Assembly: GCA_031289015.1 (NCBI GenBank)
Contig: JAITQG010000012.1
Span: 1 to 34,940 of the forward strand
Direction: 5' to 3'
Origin: Lactobacillaceae bacterium
GTDB lineage: Bacteria > Bacillota > Bacilli > Lactobacillales > Lactobacillaceae
DNA: 34,940 nucleotides
Each line of letters opens with the position of its first letter. Within the stretch, counting starts at the first letter, position 1. A model generated the notes under the pieces. The model worked only from the letters and a program-made list of their open reading frames with translations. It ran no database searches and was not told the DNA's origin. Below, piece by piece: positions 8,712 to 16,434 of this stretch. The translations under genes were made by a program, and so were the position numbers.

Positions 8712-9686
8712 ATGGTTAAAGATAAGTTAATTGGCGTTGATTTGGGTGGTACAACTATTAAGTTTGCGATCTTAACTGACGAAGGTGAAATTCAACAAAA
8801 GTGGTCACTACGCACAAATATTTTGGACGAAGGTTCACACATCGTCCCAGATATCATTGAATCAATCAATCACCATCTTGATTTATATGGTTTGAGCAAG
8901 GACCGCTTCATCGGCATTGGGATGGGAACCCCAGGCACGGTTGATTTAGCTGAGGGTACTGTCAGCAAGGCGTTTAATCTAAATTGGAGTGAGTCACAAA
9001 CTGTTCGTGCTGACATTGAAGCTGGGACGGGCTTGCCTTTGACGCTTGATAACGATGCGAATGCTGCTGCGTTAGGTGAACAATGGCGTGGGGCTGGAAA
9101 TAACGAGCCAGACGTCGTGTTCATCACGTTAGGCACTGGTGTTGGTGGCGGGCTCATCAACGAAGGCAAGCTAATTCATGGTGTCGTCGGGGCTGGTGGT
9201 GAAGTTGGCCACATGATCGTCGAACCTGATGGCTACCTATGTACTTGTGGAAACCATGGTTGTTTAGAACAATACACATCTGCAACTGGGGTCGTGCATT
9301 TGGCCCAAGACCTAGCTGAGGCCTATGCGGGTGATTCAGAATTGAAGCATATGGTTGATAACGGGGATGAAGTTACCTCAAAGATTGTCTTTGATTTAGC
9401 TAAAGATGGTGATTACTTGGCCAATGAAGTGGTCGAAAAAGTTGGTTACTACTTAGGTTATGCAACCGCTAATATTGCTAACATCTTAAATCCATCATCC
9501 ATCATTATCGGTGGTGGGGTGTCAGCAGCTGGTGATTACTTATTGGATCCAGTTAAAAAGAATTTCCAACGCTTTGCCTTTAAGGGTACGCGTGATGTTA
9601 CGCGGGTTAAATTGGCCGAACTTGGTAATGACGCTGGTGCATATGGAGCTGCCTCATTAGCTAAAAACGCCAATCGTACAATCTAA
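8712..9686 (+). CDS. glcK: ROK family glucokinase
   Basis: Phosphorylates glucose to glucose-6-phosphate with ATP. Domain signs: phosphate loop GVDLGGTTIKFA near the N-terminus, catalytic LDNDANAAALGEQW, the second phosphate loop TLGTGVGGGL, and the ROK zinc site with His167 and Cys177, Cys179 and Cys184 in CTCGNHGC. The length of 324 aa is normal for GlcK. I choose ATG at 8712 (GGGG nine bases upstream) over a TTG five codons earlier that would overlap the ribosome-binding site. The cre element over its -35 box predicts catabolite control. A very strong terminator follows. Confidence 0.94.
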   Translation: MVKDKLIGVDLGGTTIKFAILTDEGEIQQKWSLRTNILDEGSHIVPDIIESINHHLDLYGLSKDRFIGIGMGTPGTVDLAEGTVSKAFNLNWSESQTVRADIEAGTGLPLTLDNDANAAALGEQWRGAGNNEPDVVFITLGTGVGGGLINEGKLIHGVVGAGGEVGHMIVEPDGYLCTCGNHGCLEQYTSATGVVHLAQDLAEAYAGDSELKHMVDNGDEVTSKIVFDLAKDGDYLANEVVEKVGYYLGYATANIANILNPSSIIIGGGVSAAGDYLLDPVKKNFQRFAFKGTRDVTRVKLAELGNDAGAYGAASLAKNANRTI

Positions 9687-9698
9687 TTTAAAGCTTAT

Positions 9699-9734
9699 AA
9701 ATGCGTGATTTGCCGGCAAATCACGCATTTTTTT
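9699..9734 (+). terminator. Terminator after glcK, perfect palindrome
   Basis: A perfect 32-bp palindrome (9699-9714 with 9715-9730) ending in a run of seven T residues. Confidence 0.9.
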
Positions 9735-10023
9735 GTATTTTTAACAGATGCCTAATGTTTCAGTTATATTTCGGAAGCATTGCCTAACCAAGAAAATGTT
9801 TTATAAAGTATTAAGGAAAGGCCTTATTGTATAGGCAAGGGTTCACACGTTAAAACAATAGGTGCTAAGGTAATACTTAAGGAAATTCCCGTAAACAGCG
9901 AAATTCAGGTAATGGTGGTTAACATTAACTTGGCTGTTCGGTGGAATTGATAAAATTCTACATATGGATTCAAAAATCAATTTGAATTCAATCGAGGGAC
10001 TCATATAAAGGAGTGCATTAAAT
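9735..10023 (+). promoter_or_regulatory. Long leader and promoter region of the LysM-CAP gene
   Basis: No gene is visible here. Two promoter candidates exist: TTGCCT (9780-9785), 16 bases, TATAAA (9802-9807), which would give a leader of about 210 bases; and TTGGCT (9930-9935), 15 bases, TAAAAT (9951-9956). GGCCTT..TAGGC near 9819-9837 can form a small hairpin. I looked for a ydaO/yuaA (c-di-AMP) riboswitch, which often precedes wall-hydrolase genes, and do not see its conserved core. The ribosome-binding site is AAAGGAG at about 10006-10012. Confidence 0.5.
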
Positions 10024-11091
10024 ATGACTAAGAACGCAAACAAGCAATTATACAAATCAGGTAAGTTTTGGGTAGCCGCAGCAGCAACCTTTGTTGGAGC
10101 TGTTGTACCAATGGCCAACCAAGATCACGCATCAGCTGATGAAGCAGGGCATTCATCATGGCGCGCAAAGACGATTGACGAAGTGAAGTCAGTCTATGCA
10201 GCATCAGGCACAACTGGATCATATACCGTTGAAGCTGGTGACACTTTGTCATCAATCTCAGGGGCAACTGGAATTTCAGTTGAAGACTTGGCAGCTAAGA
10301 ATAACTTGGCTGATTCAAACTTCTTGTTGGTTGGCCAACAATTGTCAATCAGCAACCAAGCAACCACTGCTGCACCTGAAGCAACTCCTGAAGTAACCAC
10401 ACCAACTGGTTTGGCTGCTGATGGTTTGACTTATACAGTGCAAGCTGGTGATTCACTTTCAAAGATTGCTGAATATACTGGTGTAACAGTTTCAAACTTG
10501 GTTGGTTACAACGGATTGGGATCAGATGAAACTTTGATCTTGGTTGGTCAAGTTTTGCAATTGCAAGCTCCACAAGTTGAAGCACCTGCACCAGCAGCAG
10601 AACCTGAAAGTTCAGCCGCTCCTGAAGTGCAAGCACCGGCTTCAACTGCGCCTGTTGAAGCCGCCGCTCCTGCAGCCGCCGTTGAAACACCAGCAGTTGC
10701 TCCACAACCAGAAGCACCTGCTACACCAGCGGCACCTGTTGCTACTGGTGACTACGCTGAAGCTTTGAACGCTTTGAATGCTTTGCGTGCCCAACATGGT
10801 TTGGCACCATTGACATTGGATGCTGGTTTGGGTGGTACTGCGCAAATGCGTGCCAACATGATGGCTGGATCAGTCGATGCTGCTCACTGGGCCCAAACAT
10901 ATGGTCACGAAGTTGTCGCAATCCAATGGGGTCAAGGCGCTGGCGTAATCAACGCTTGGTATGTTGACGATGCTTCAGTTGGTATGGTCGGTGGACCTGC
11001 GCACCGTAACTGGGAATTGAATGCATCATATACACGCGTTGGCTTTGGTTACGATGCTGCGACTGGAACTTTCGTAGCAGAAGCTGCTTAA
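10024..11091 (+). CDS. Secreted LysM-CAP domain cell-wall protein
   Basis: Exported, wall-binding protein of 355 aa. Residues 1-38 are a signal peptide with the YKSGKFW core of the KxYKxGKxW class (the first Lys is Gln here) and a likely cut after ASA38. Two LysM domains (about 67-110 and 137-180) bind peptidoglycan. An Ala/Pro/Glu-rich linker (181-242) leads to a C-terminal CAP/SCP domain (about 243-350) with LNALRAQHGLAPL, a zinc-site-like His in DAAHW and HEVVAIQWG. The function of bacterial CAP domains is unsettled. Codon choice is very uniform (TTG, GCT, GAA, CCA), as in highly expressed genes. It lies between glcK and the rhodanese gene, which are usually neighbours in lactobacilli. Confidence 0.88.
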   Translation: MTKNANKQLYKSGKFWVAAAATFVGAVVPMANQDHASADEAGHSSWRAKTIDEVKSVYAASGTTGSYTVEAGDTLSSISGATGISVEDLAAKNNLADSNFLLVGQQLSISNQATTAAPEATPEVTTPTGLAADGLTYTVQAGDSLSKIAEYTGVTVSNLVGYNGLGSDETLILVGQVLQLQAPQVEAPAPAAEPESSAAPEVQAPASTAPVEAAAPAAAVETPAVAPQPEAPATPAAPVATGDYAEALNALNALRAQHGLAPLTLDAGLGGTAQMRANMMAGSVDAAHWAQTYGHEVVAIQWGQGAGVINAWYVDDASVGMVGGPAHRNWELNASYTRVGFGYDAATGTFVAEAA

Positions 11092-11107
11092 TTAATAACA
11101 TTCAACA

Positions 11108-11137
11108 AAAAGCCTAGATTTAAATCTGGGCTTTTCT
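11108..11137 (+). terminator. Terminator after the LysM-CAP gene
   Basis: A 14-bp stem (11108-11121 with 11122-11135, one G-U pair) with AAAA/TTTT at the base. The perfect pairing through the middle means the real loop is formed by the central bases. Confidence 0.85.
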
Positions 11138-11167
11138 TATGCAATGGTATCGTGGTAAAAGTGAATG

Positions 11168-11176
11168 TGCTAAAAT
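11168..11176 (+). promoter_or_regulatory. Extended -10 promoter of the rhodanese gene
   Basis: TGCTAAAAT, identical to the PBP promoter at 4970, 29 bases before the ATG at 11206. Confidence 0.55.
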
Positions 11177-11205
11177 GTATAAGAGTAAAAAAGGAGTTTA
11201 GACTA

Positions 11206-11595
11206 ATGATACAAGCAATTATAACGATCGTAATTTTATGGGGTGCATGGACGCTGGGTAGTCTTGCATGGACTAAGTATTCAATCACTTCTGGGGCTAC
11301 TTTACTAGACAGTGCTGAGTTTGAAGCTAAAAGCCGTGGTGGACAATTGATTGATGTACGTGATGCTCCGGATTTTAAAGCTAAGCATGTTTTAGGGGCA
11401 CGTAATATTCCGGCGCAAATGTTGATTCAAAATGCTACTGCTGTGCGTAAGGATAAGGCTGTTTTTCTGGTTGATGCTAATAATCAAACTGCTGCTCGCG
11501 TTGTGCGGAAGTTGAAGAAGTTGGGATATACTGATATGTATGTTTTGAAGGGCGGGTTTGCTAAGTATACTGGTAAGGTTAAGGCTGCTTCTTAA
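11206..11595 (+). CDS. Membrane-anchored rhodanese-like protein without active-site cysteine (YqhL-like)
   Basis: A 129-aa protein with one N-terminal transmembrane helix (about 2-23) and a rhodanese fold facing one side of the membrane. QLIDVRDAPDFKAKHVLGARNIP is the rhodanese substrate-side motif, and GYTDMYVLKGGFAKY the C-terminal motif. The loop that normally holds the catalytic Cys reads VFLVDANNQTAAR, and the whole protein has no cysteine, so sulfur transfer by the usual persulfide route is impossible. The start at 11206 has AAGGAG ten bases upstream. Its normal neighbour is glcK. The role is unknown; a binding or scaffold role is an inference. Confidence 0.85.
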   Translation: MIQAIITIVILWGAWTLGSLAWTKYSITSGATLLDSAEFEAKSRGGQLIDVRDAPDFKAKHVLGARNIPAQMLIQNATAVRKDKAVFLVDANNQTAARVVRKLKKLGYTDMYVLKGGFAKYTGKVKAAS

Positions 11596-11599
11596 GATT

Positions 11600-11950
11600 T
11601 TTGGGCTGGGATATTTTGTTCCTGGTCTTTTTTTTGCCCTTTTCAGGGCAAAAGGGATTTTGGTTTGGTGGGGTCAAGGGCTCCGCATTGGGGCTGTTGA
11701 AGGGGGCAAGCTCGTGTGTCTCGACACACGGGCGCATATCGAAACCACCTTTGAAAAATTGGGTGTTTCGATAAAGAGCCCTGCTAGTCTAAGGGATTCG
11801 GCTCCGTGCAAGCACGAAACCAACTCCCTAAGACCGCGCTAGTGCTCCTACCTCGCTGATTCCCCTACAACAGCCCCAATGCTCCGCCCTTGACCCCACC
11901 AAACCAAAATCCCGGCTTTCAGTCGCTTTAGCTCCTTCTCAGCCCTAGAA
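11600..11950. repeat. Large palindromic element with 46-bp arms and nested hairpins
   Basis: No gene is seen. Arms 11654-11699 and 11868-11913 are inverted copies over 46 bases; the only break is a symmetric 3-base TCC/TCC bulge (11682-11684 opposite 11883-11885). Between them are three more hairpins: CGTGTGT/ACACACG (11713-11730), TATCGAAAC/GTTTCGATA (about 11738-11774), and a 23-bp imperfect stem whose left arm starts at about 11787 (CCGTGC..GCACG at its tip). Outside, GGGCTG (11604-11609) pairs with CAGCCC (about 11940-11945). TTTTGCCCT/AGGGCAAAA (11632-11653) forms a further hairpin without a T-run in the terminator position. It is G+C-richer than the flanks. It could be a structured RNA, a MITE-like element or a REP-type repeat. 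Confidence 0.8.
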
Positions 11951-11989
11951 TTTCAGTGGTACCGCAAATTAATTAATGTTGCTTTAGTT

Positions 11990-12313
11990 GTGATTTCTTA
12001 TTATTTTGGTGATTTGTGCTTGATTGCTATATATCTTGCTATTGCTATCGTTCCTCCAAAATATAATATAAACCATGCATATAATAGGTTCTGTGCTTGG
12101 TTAGGTAACAAAAGTGCAATTACTAACGCAACGATTGTTATCGTGCCACCATATATGCCACCTACCATTTTGGGGTGGGTTAGGGTTGTTTATGCTACTT
12201 TTGCTGCTGCTTTATGTATGTATTTCACGATATTCTCCAGTTTGGCTTGGTATATGTTCATGCGGTTTTTCGTGTTTACCACTATATGCCTATTAAACCA
12301 CTTTGTTGATTAA
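11990..12313 (+). CDS. Possible small membrane protein, doubtful
   Basis: An open frame of 107 codons beginning at GTG and encoding a hydrophobic product with perhaps three membrane segments (LCLIAIYLAIAIV near the start; VVYATFAAALCMYFTIFSSL and MFMRFFVFTTICLL near the end). Against it: no Shine-Dalgarno sequence before the GTG, several ATA codons unlike the neighbours, and no family I recognise. It could be a real orphan gene, a decayed gene or chance. If it is not a gene, 11596-12401 is entirely non-coding apart from the palindromic element. Confidence 0.25.
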   Translation: MISYYFGDLCLIAIYLAIAIVPPKYNINHAYNRFCAWLGNKSAITNATIVIVPPYMPPTILGWVRVVYATFAAALCMYFTIFSSLAWYMFMRFFVFTTICLLNHFVD

Positions 12314-12357
12314 TAGTACATATGTGATTTAGTTTGTTGGTTTTATGAAGCTACAAT

Positions 12358-12387
12358 AAAAAAACACCAGCTACAGATTAGTTGGTG
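12358..12387 (-). terminator. Terminator of the DUF3042 gene
   Basis: Read on the minus strand: CACCAACT, a 7-base loop, AGCTGGTG (one mismatch), then seven T residues. Confidence 0.75.
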
Positions 12388-12401
12388 GATTCTAATATCG
12401 C

Positions 12402-12584
12402 TTAAAAACGTGGTGTGTGTGATGAGCCTGCTTTGCGAGCTGACTTGATGTCTGTTTCATCAAACTTTGCTTCTAACTTCTCATCTGGTTCCACAACAAC
12501 TTTGTGGAAAGTAAACAAGCTAGCTGCTGCTGCAACTGCCGTAGCGGCAACTCCAGTGACAACGCCCCAACCAAATTTCTTCAT
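12402..12584 (-). CDS. DUF3042 family small membrane protein
   Basis: A 60-aa protein: basic start MKKFGWGVVTG, an alanine-rich single transmembrane helix, then FHKVVVEPDEK and a charged tail. This matches the DUF3042 family of lactobacilli, commonly encoded next to miaA. The family has no assigned function. The ribosome-binding site GGAGG lies 9 bases upstream on the minus strand. It is transcribed divergently from miaA; a minus-strand TGTTAAAAT (extended -10 type) lies at about 12622-12630. It has its own terminator. Confidence 0.85.
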   Translation of the reverse strand: MKKFGWGVVTGVAATAVAAAASLFTFHKVVVEPDEKLEAKFDETDIKSARKAGSSHTPRF

Positions 12585-12695
12585 GTGTGATTCCTCCAGT
12601 AAATTTAAATGCTTAATGCCATTTTAACATGTTGTTCCAAAAGAGTTGTATTATTTAGTATAAAGTTGTTAAAAAATATGTGAAGGGTACTGAAA

Positions 12696-13616
12696 ATGGA
12701 TAAATTAATTGTAATTGTTGGTCCGACTGCCGTTGGTAAGACTGCTTTGTCACTGGAAATTGCCGAACAATTTAACGGTGAAATTATTTCTGGTGATTCC
12801 ATGCAAATTTATCGTGGTTTAGATATTGGTACCGCTAAAGCCACCATTGCCGAACAAGCCCGTGTACCACATCACATGCTAGATATTGTCGAGCCCGATC
12901 AACCGTATTCGGCGGCTAAATTCGTGCAAGCTGCTCAAGCCGCAATTGCTGATGTGACTGCGCGGGGTAAGTTGCCGATTTTAGTCGGGGGCACCGGCTT
13001 TTATGTGCAAGCTTTACTCGGTGATCGTCCACTCGCTGATGTTGATGACATTGTTAATCCGGTTTTCGTCGCTAAATGGACGGCGATTGCCCATGAACAG
13101 GGCGAGGCGGTCGTTAGAGATGCTTTGGCCCAACTTGATCCAGTCAGTGCACAACGTATCTTGCCTGGTCAAATTCGCCGCTTAATTCGAGCCTTGCTAG
13201 TTAGTACAGTAACTGGTCAGCCGTTCTCGGCGCAACAACCTAAGCCCCAGCGGCTATACGATGCTTATATCATTGGGTTGACGACTGAACGGGAGGTTTT
13301 ATATCAACGCATTAATCAACGCGTAGATTTAATGCTTAAACAGGGTTTGATGGCCGAGGTGGCGATTGCGCACGCCTTACCAGAAACCAGTACGGCTAAA
13401 AAAGCGATTGGTTATAAAGAAATGTTCGGTTTTTACGAACATTTAGTAAGTGAAGATGAAAGCGCAGAACTCCTCAAACAGGCTTCGAGACGTTACGCAA
13501 AGCGCCAGTTGACGTGGTTTAACAACCAGTTTAGCGACATCCATTGGTTTGATTTAGTAAAAACGCCAGACCATATTACACGAATAATGAATGAAATTCA
13601 CGCTTTCATGTCGTAA
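12696..13616 (+). CDS. miaA: tRNA dimethylallyltransferase MiaA
   Basis: Transfers the dimethylallyl group to N6 of A37 in tRNAs that read codons starting with U. The P-loop GPTAVGKT is at residues 9-16, the DSMQIYRGLDIGTAK block begins at Asp34, LPILVGGTGFYVQAL and the QIRRLIRAL segment follow, and the C-terminus carries AKKAIGYKE and RRYAKRQLTWF. The length of 306 aa is normal. The start is preceded by AAGGG. It lies upstream of glnR-glnA as in other lactobacilli, but a terminator at the end of miaA and a separate promoter suggest that glnRA is its own unit. Confidence 0.95.
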   Translation: MDKLIVIVGPTAVGKTALSLEIAEQFNGEIISGDSMQIYRGLDIGTAKATIAEQARVPHHMLDIVEPDQPYSAAKFVQAAQAAIADVTARGKLPILVGGTGFYVQALLGDRPLADVDDIVNPVFVAKWTAIAHEQGEAVVRDALAQLDPVSAQRILPGQIRRLIRALLVSTVTGQPFSAQQPKPQRLYDAYIIGLTTEREVLYQRINQRVDLMLKQGLMAEVAIAHALPETSTAKKAIGYKEMFGFYEHLVSEDESAELLKQASRRYAKRQLTWFNNQFSDIHWFDLVKTPDHITRIMNEIHAFMS

Positions 13617-13640
13617 AAACTGACATGAGGGTGTTTTTTT
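13603..13640 (+). terminator. Terminator overlapping the end of miaA
   Basis: CTTTCATGTC (13603-13612) pairs with GACATGAGGG (13622-13631, two G-U pairs). A T7 run follows two bases later. The left arm is the last four codons of miaA. Confidence 0.75.
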
Positions 13641-13651
13641 CTCCTTAAATC

Positions 13652-13660
13652 TGTTATTAT
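13652..13660 (+). promoter_or_regulatory. Extended -10 promoter of glnRA
   Basis: TGTTATTAT fits the TGN-TATAAT pattern and ends 27 bases before the glnR ATG. I do not see a good GlnR box (TGTNA-N7-TNACA) here or in the glnR-glnA gap. Confidence 0.45.
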
Positions 13661-13687
13661 AGGACGCATAGAGGAGGTCGCACACGT

Positions 13688-14026
13688 ATGAGTGAAAAGG
13701 AATTGCGCCGGGAGATGGCTGTGCTTCCCATTAGCGTTGTACGCGAGTTGACCGGCCTATCAGATCGTCAAATTCGTTACTACGATCAACAAGGCTTAAT
13801 TGCACCTGTTCGGGGCGCCGGTAAACAACGGCGCTATTCGCTAAACGACGTCGATCGGCTCTTAGAAATTGCCGATTACTTGGATGCCGGTTACACGGTC
13901 GCCGAGATTCGCGAAGTTGAAGCGAAACGAGCAGCCAAACGCCAACAAGCAACCAGTGATACTGCGTTGCGAAGTGCGTTGCAAGCTGAGTTTATGAAGA
14001 TCGGTCGGTTCGGACAAGCGCGCTGA
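13688..14026 (+). CDS. glnR: MerR family nitrogen regulator GlnR
   Basis: Represses glnRA and other nitrogen genes when bound to feedback-inhibited glutamine synthetase. The MerR winged helix covers about residues 13-80: [21 protein letters not shown], then [18 protein letters not shown] and a dimerisation helix. The position before glnA is diagnostic. At 112 aa it is shorter than B. subtilis GlnR (135 aa): it stops at [12 protein letters not shown], where longer homologues continue with a GD(L/M)SRFF tail that contacts glutamine synthetase. I find no continuation in other frames. The ribosome-binding site GAGGAGG precedes the ATG. Confidence 0.92.
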   Translation: MSEKELRREMAVLPISVVRELTGLSDRQIRYYDQQGLIAPVRGAGKQRRYSLNDVDRLLEIADYLDAGYTVAEIREVEAKRAAKRQQATSDTALRSALQAEFMKIGRFGQAR

Positions 14027-14079
14027 TTATATCTGTTGCTAAACTGTTCATCATTAATCACATAGGAGATATTTATACC

Positions 14080-15426
14080 ATGGTTCGTAAGGATTACACT
14101 AAAGACGATATTCGCAACTTCATCTTGGAAGAAAACGTTCAATTCCTACGTTTGCAATTCACTGACGTATTCGGTGCTATTAAAAACGTCGGTGTCCCAG
14201 TTTCACAATTGGAAAAAGTATTGAACAACAACTTGATGTTTGACGGTTCTTCAATCGAAGGCTTTGTCCGCATTCAAGAGTCAGATATGTATTTGTATCC
14301 TGACTTGTCAACTTTCATGATCTTCCCTTGGGCAACTGACTCAAAGGGTGGCAAGGTTGCCCGCATTATCTGTGATATCTATACTGCTGCACGCGAACCA
14401 TTCGCTGGTGATCCTCGTGGCAACTTGAAGCGTGTCCTTGGTGAGATGAATGAAGCTGGTTACAAGAACTTTAACTTGGGAACTGAACCAGAATTCTTCT
14501 TGTTCAAGTTGGATGCCAATGGTAACCCTACAACTGAATTGAACGATAAGGGTGGTTACTTCGACCTTGCCCCATTGGATTTGGGTATCGAAGTTCGTCG
14601 CGAAATCGTGTTGGAAATGGAAACAATGGGCTTTGAAGTTGAAGCGGAACATCACGAAGTTGCGCCTGGTCAACACGAAGTCGATTTCAAATATGCTGAT
14701 GCTTTGGAAGCTGCTGACAACATCCAAACTTTCAAGTTGATTGTTAAGACTTTGGCTCGCAAGCATGGTTATTATGCAACCTTCATGCCTAAGCCAGTTT
14801 CTGGTATCAATGGTAACGGAATGCACACGAACATGTCATTGTTCACTGATGAAGGTAATGTCTTCTTCGATGAAACTGGTGATATGCAATTGTCAAAGAC
14901 GGCTTATAACTTCTTGGGTGGAATTTTGGATCACGCCACAGCCTTTACTGCTTTGACAAACCCAACTGTTAACTCATACAAGCGTTTGACACCAGGCTTT
15001 GAAGCCCCAGTTTACGTGGCTTGGTCAGGTTCAAACCGTTCACCAATGGTCCGCGTACCCGCTTCTCGTGGTAACTCAACCCGTTTGGAATTGCGTTCAG
15101 TTGACCCAACTGCTAACCCATATTTGGCCTTTGCTGGAATCTTGGCAGCTGGCTTGGACGGAATCGCTCGCGAATTGGAACCAAACCATGCCGTTGACCG
15201 CAACATCTACTTGATGGATGAAGCCGAACGTAAGGCCGCTGGCATCATCGACTTGCCAGATACACTTTTGGCCGCTGTGAACAACATGACTGAAGACAAG
15301 ATTGTCTTGGACGCTATCGGTAGCCACATGGCAGAAGCCTTTGTAACTGCCAAGCGGTTGGAATATTCTTCATATCGTCAAGAAGTTTCAACTTGGGAAA
15401 TCGATACTTACTTGGAACAATATTAA
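14080..15426 (+). CDS. glnA: Glutamine synthetase, type I
   Basis: Makes glutamine from glutamate, ammonia and ATP; in Firmicutes it also acts as the nitrogen sensor for GlnR. Motifs: [19 protein letters not shown] near the N-terminus, GTEPEFFLF metal-binding segment, [15 protein letters not shown] loop, [17 protein letters not shown], and [21 protein letters not shown]. The length of 448 aa is that of the GSI-alpha class, which lacks the adenylylation insert. The start at 14080 follows TAGGAGA. It is 53 bases after glnR, in one operon, and a terminator follows. Confidence 0.96.
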   Translation: MVRKDYTKDDIRNFILEENVQFLRLQFTDVFGAIKNVGVPVSQLEKVLNNNLMFDGSSIEGFVRIQESDMYLYPDLSTFMIFPWATDSKGGKVARIICDIYTAAREPFAGDPRGNLKRVLGEMNEAGYKNFNLGTEPEFFLFKLDANGNPTTELNDKGGYFDLAPLDLGIEVRREIVLEMETMGFEVEAEHHEVAPGQHEVDFKYADALEAADNIQTFKLIVKTLARKHGYYATFMPKPVSGINGNGMHTNMSLFTDEGNVFFDETGDMQLSKTAYNFLGGILDHATAFTALTNPTVNSYKRLTPGFEAPVYVAWSGSNRSPMVRVPASRGNSTRLELRSVDPTANPYLAFAGILAAGLDGIARELEPNHAVDRNIYLMDEAERKAAGIIDLPDTLLAAVNNMTEDKIVLDAIGSHMAEAFVTAKRLEYSSYRQEVSTWEIDTYLEQY

Positions 15427-15446
15427 TCAATACAAACCTTAACAAG

Positions 15447-15479
15447 AGCGTTGGATTCATTGTGAATCAACGCTTTTTT
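15447..15479 (+). terminator. Terminator after glnA
   Basis: AGCGTTG/CAACGCT stem continued by ATTCA/TGAAT with one bulged G, followed by six T residues. Confidence 0.85.
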
Positions 15480-15540
15480 AGTGGATTTAAGGTAAAATGG
15501 TAAGTGATATATTATTTGTAAATTAACGTGGAGGTTAGTC

Positions 15541-16434
15541 ATGGAACAGACACCCTATTTAAAAACTGAAATTCCTGATATCTTTGCTCCGTTGAGTGAT
15601 AAGCTACGGGCCAAGATGCAATACCTAAGTGACGTGCAACAAGCCATCGCCGAAGATAACAATCGGTTGGTCTACCAATTACTAGATGCCAAGAAATACG
15701 CGACTTTAGTTGAAGATACTGAGGATGTGGAGAGCAATCGTAGTGAATCATTGCTCGTTGATGATTTGCAAAATGAGCTTTCACATCATTTGTCAACGCA
15801 CTTGATTGAGTATTTAGAAGAGCATTTCCCATTCTTTTACTATGAAGAAGATGAACTTGGTGTGTATCAAGTTTATTTTGGTAACTGGTGGGATCGCCGT
15901 CAATTCGGGATTTTGGATCCATTGACCGTGAGCTTTATTTTCCATGATGAAGAATACAATATGCTCGCCCAAGCCGTGGAGTTGGCCGCTAGCAATCGCC
16001 GGTACCATACGGACGTGATTGAGGATGCTACACACACCAATGAAGAGTTACAAAAATTGGTGGATGGACAAGCCGTGCGGAATAACGAGCGCGTGCAATT
16101 GAATTTGGAAATGCAACAATTAGAAGATAAGCGCGGGATTTTCCAATCAGCTGAAACCAAGGACCGCCGCACACAAGTTGAAACCCGCTTGGCGCAATTG
16201 GATGCCATTGATGAAAAGGCTGCCCGGGTGCCTGATTTAATTGCTGAAAATAACACGTTGATTTTGTATTATTCAAAAGAAGATACCATTTTGATTTATG
16301 AGCAACGCGCGATTGATGAGCAATTTGAGAATTTTGCTAATTTTGAAACCGCCGTTAATAATTTGTATAAAGACTATGTTAGCCAATTGCCATCCAAGCT
16401 TTTGACAGATGAAGGAGGAATGTTGCATGACTGA
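15541..16434 (+). CDS. Unknown protein, first gene of a three-gene operon
   Basis: I do not recognise this 297-aa protein. It is soluble, acidic and without a signal peptide. The N-terminal 160 residues look folded, with aromatic clusters such as HFPFFYYEEDELGVYQVYFGNWWD. Residues about 165-235 are Gln/Glu/Arg/Leu-rich (NEELQKLVDGQ, LEMQQLEDKRG) and likely coiled coil. A short C-terminal domain follows. The start at 15541 has GTGGAGG upstream. Its stop overlaps the next ATG by eight bases, implying translational coupling. There is no mobile-element signature nearby, and it follows glnA directly. Confidence 0.8.
   Translation: MEQTPYLKTEIPDIFAPLSDKLRAKMQYLSDVQQAIAEDNNRLVYQLLDAKKYATLVEDTEDVESNRSESLLVDDLQNELSHHLSTHLIEYLEEHFPFFYYEEDELGVYQVYFGNWWDRRQFGILDPLTVSFIFHDEEYNMLAQAVELAASNRRYHTDVIEDATHTNEELQKLVDGQAVRNNERVQLNLEMQQLEDKRGIFQSAETKDRRTQVETRLAQLDAIDEKAARVPDLIAENNTLILYYSKEDTILIYEQRAIDEQFENFANFETAVNNLYKDYVSQLPSKLLTDEGGMLHD

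Noticed and set aside
9735-10023. c-di-AMP (ydaO/yuaA) riboswitch before the LysM-CAP gene
   Set aside because: I looked for the conserved core found before wall-hydrolase genes and did not see it; only weak hairpins are present.
10349-10845. Long minus-strand and alternative-frame open stretches inside the LysM-CAP gene
   Set aside because: They come from the Ala/Pro/Glu-rich linker with biased codons; the products are Gln/Leu-rich low-complexity sequence.
11632-11660. Rho-independent terminator after the rhodanese gene
   Set aside because: The TTTTGCCCT/AGGGCAAAA hairpin has its T-run before the stem and A residues after it on both readings, so it lacks terminator form.
11558-11842. Open frame of 94 codons across the end of the rhodanese gene and the palindromic element
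   Set aside because: It runs through the inverted-repeat arms and inner hairpins, has no ribosome-binding site and overlaps the rhodanese gene in another frame.
14341-14826. 161-codon open frame antisense to glnA
   Set aside because: A shadow of the strongly biased glnA codons; no start signal, and glnA is certain.
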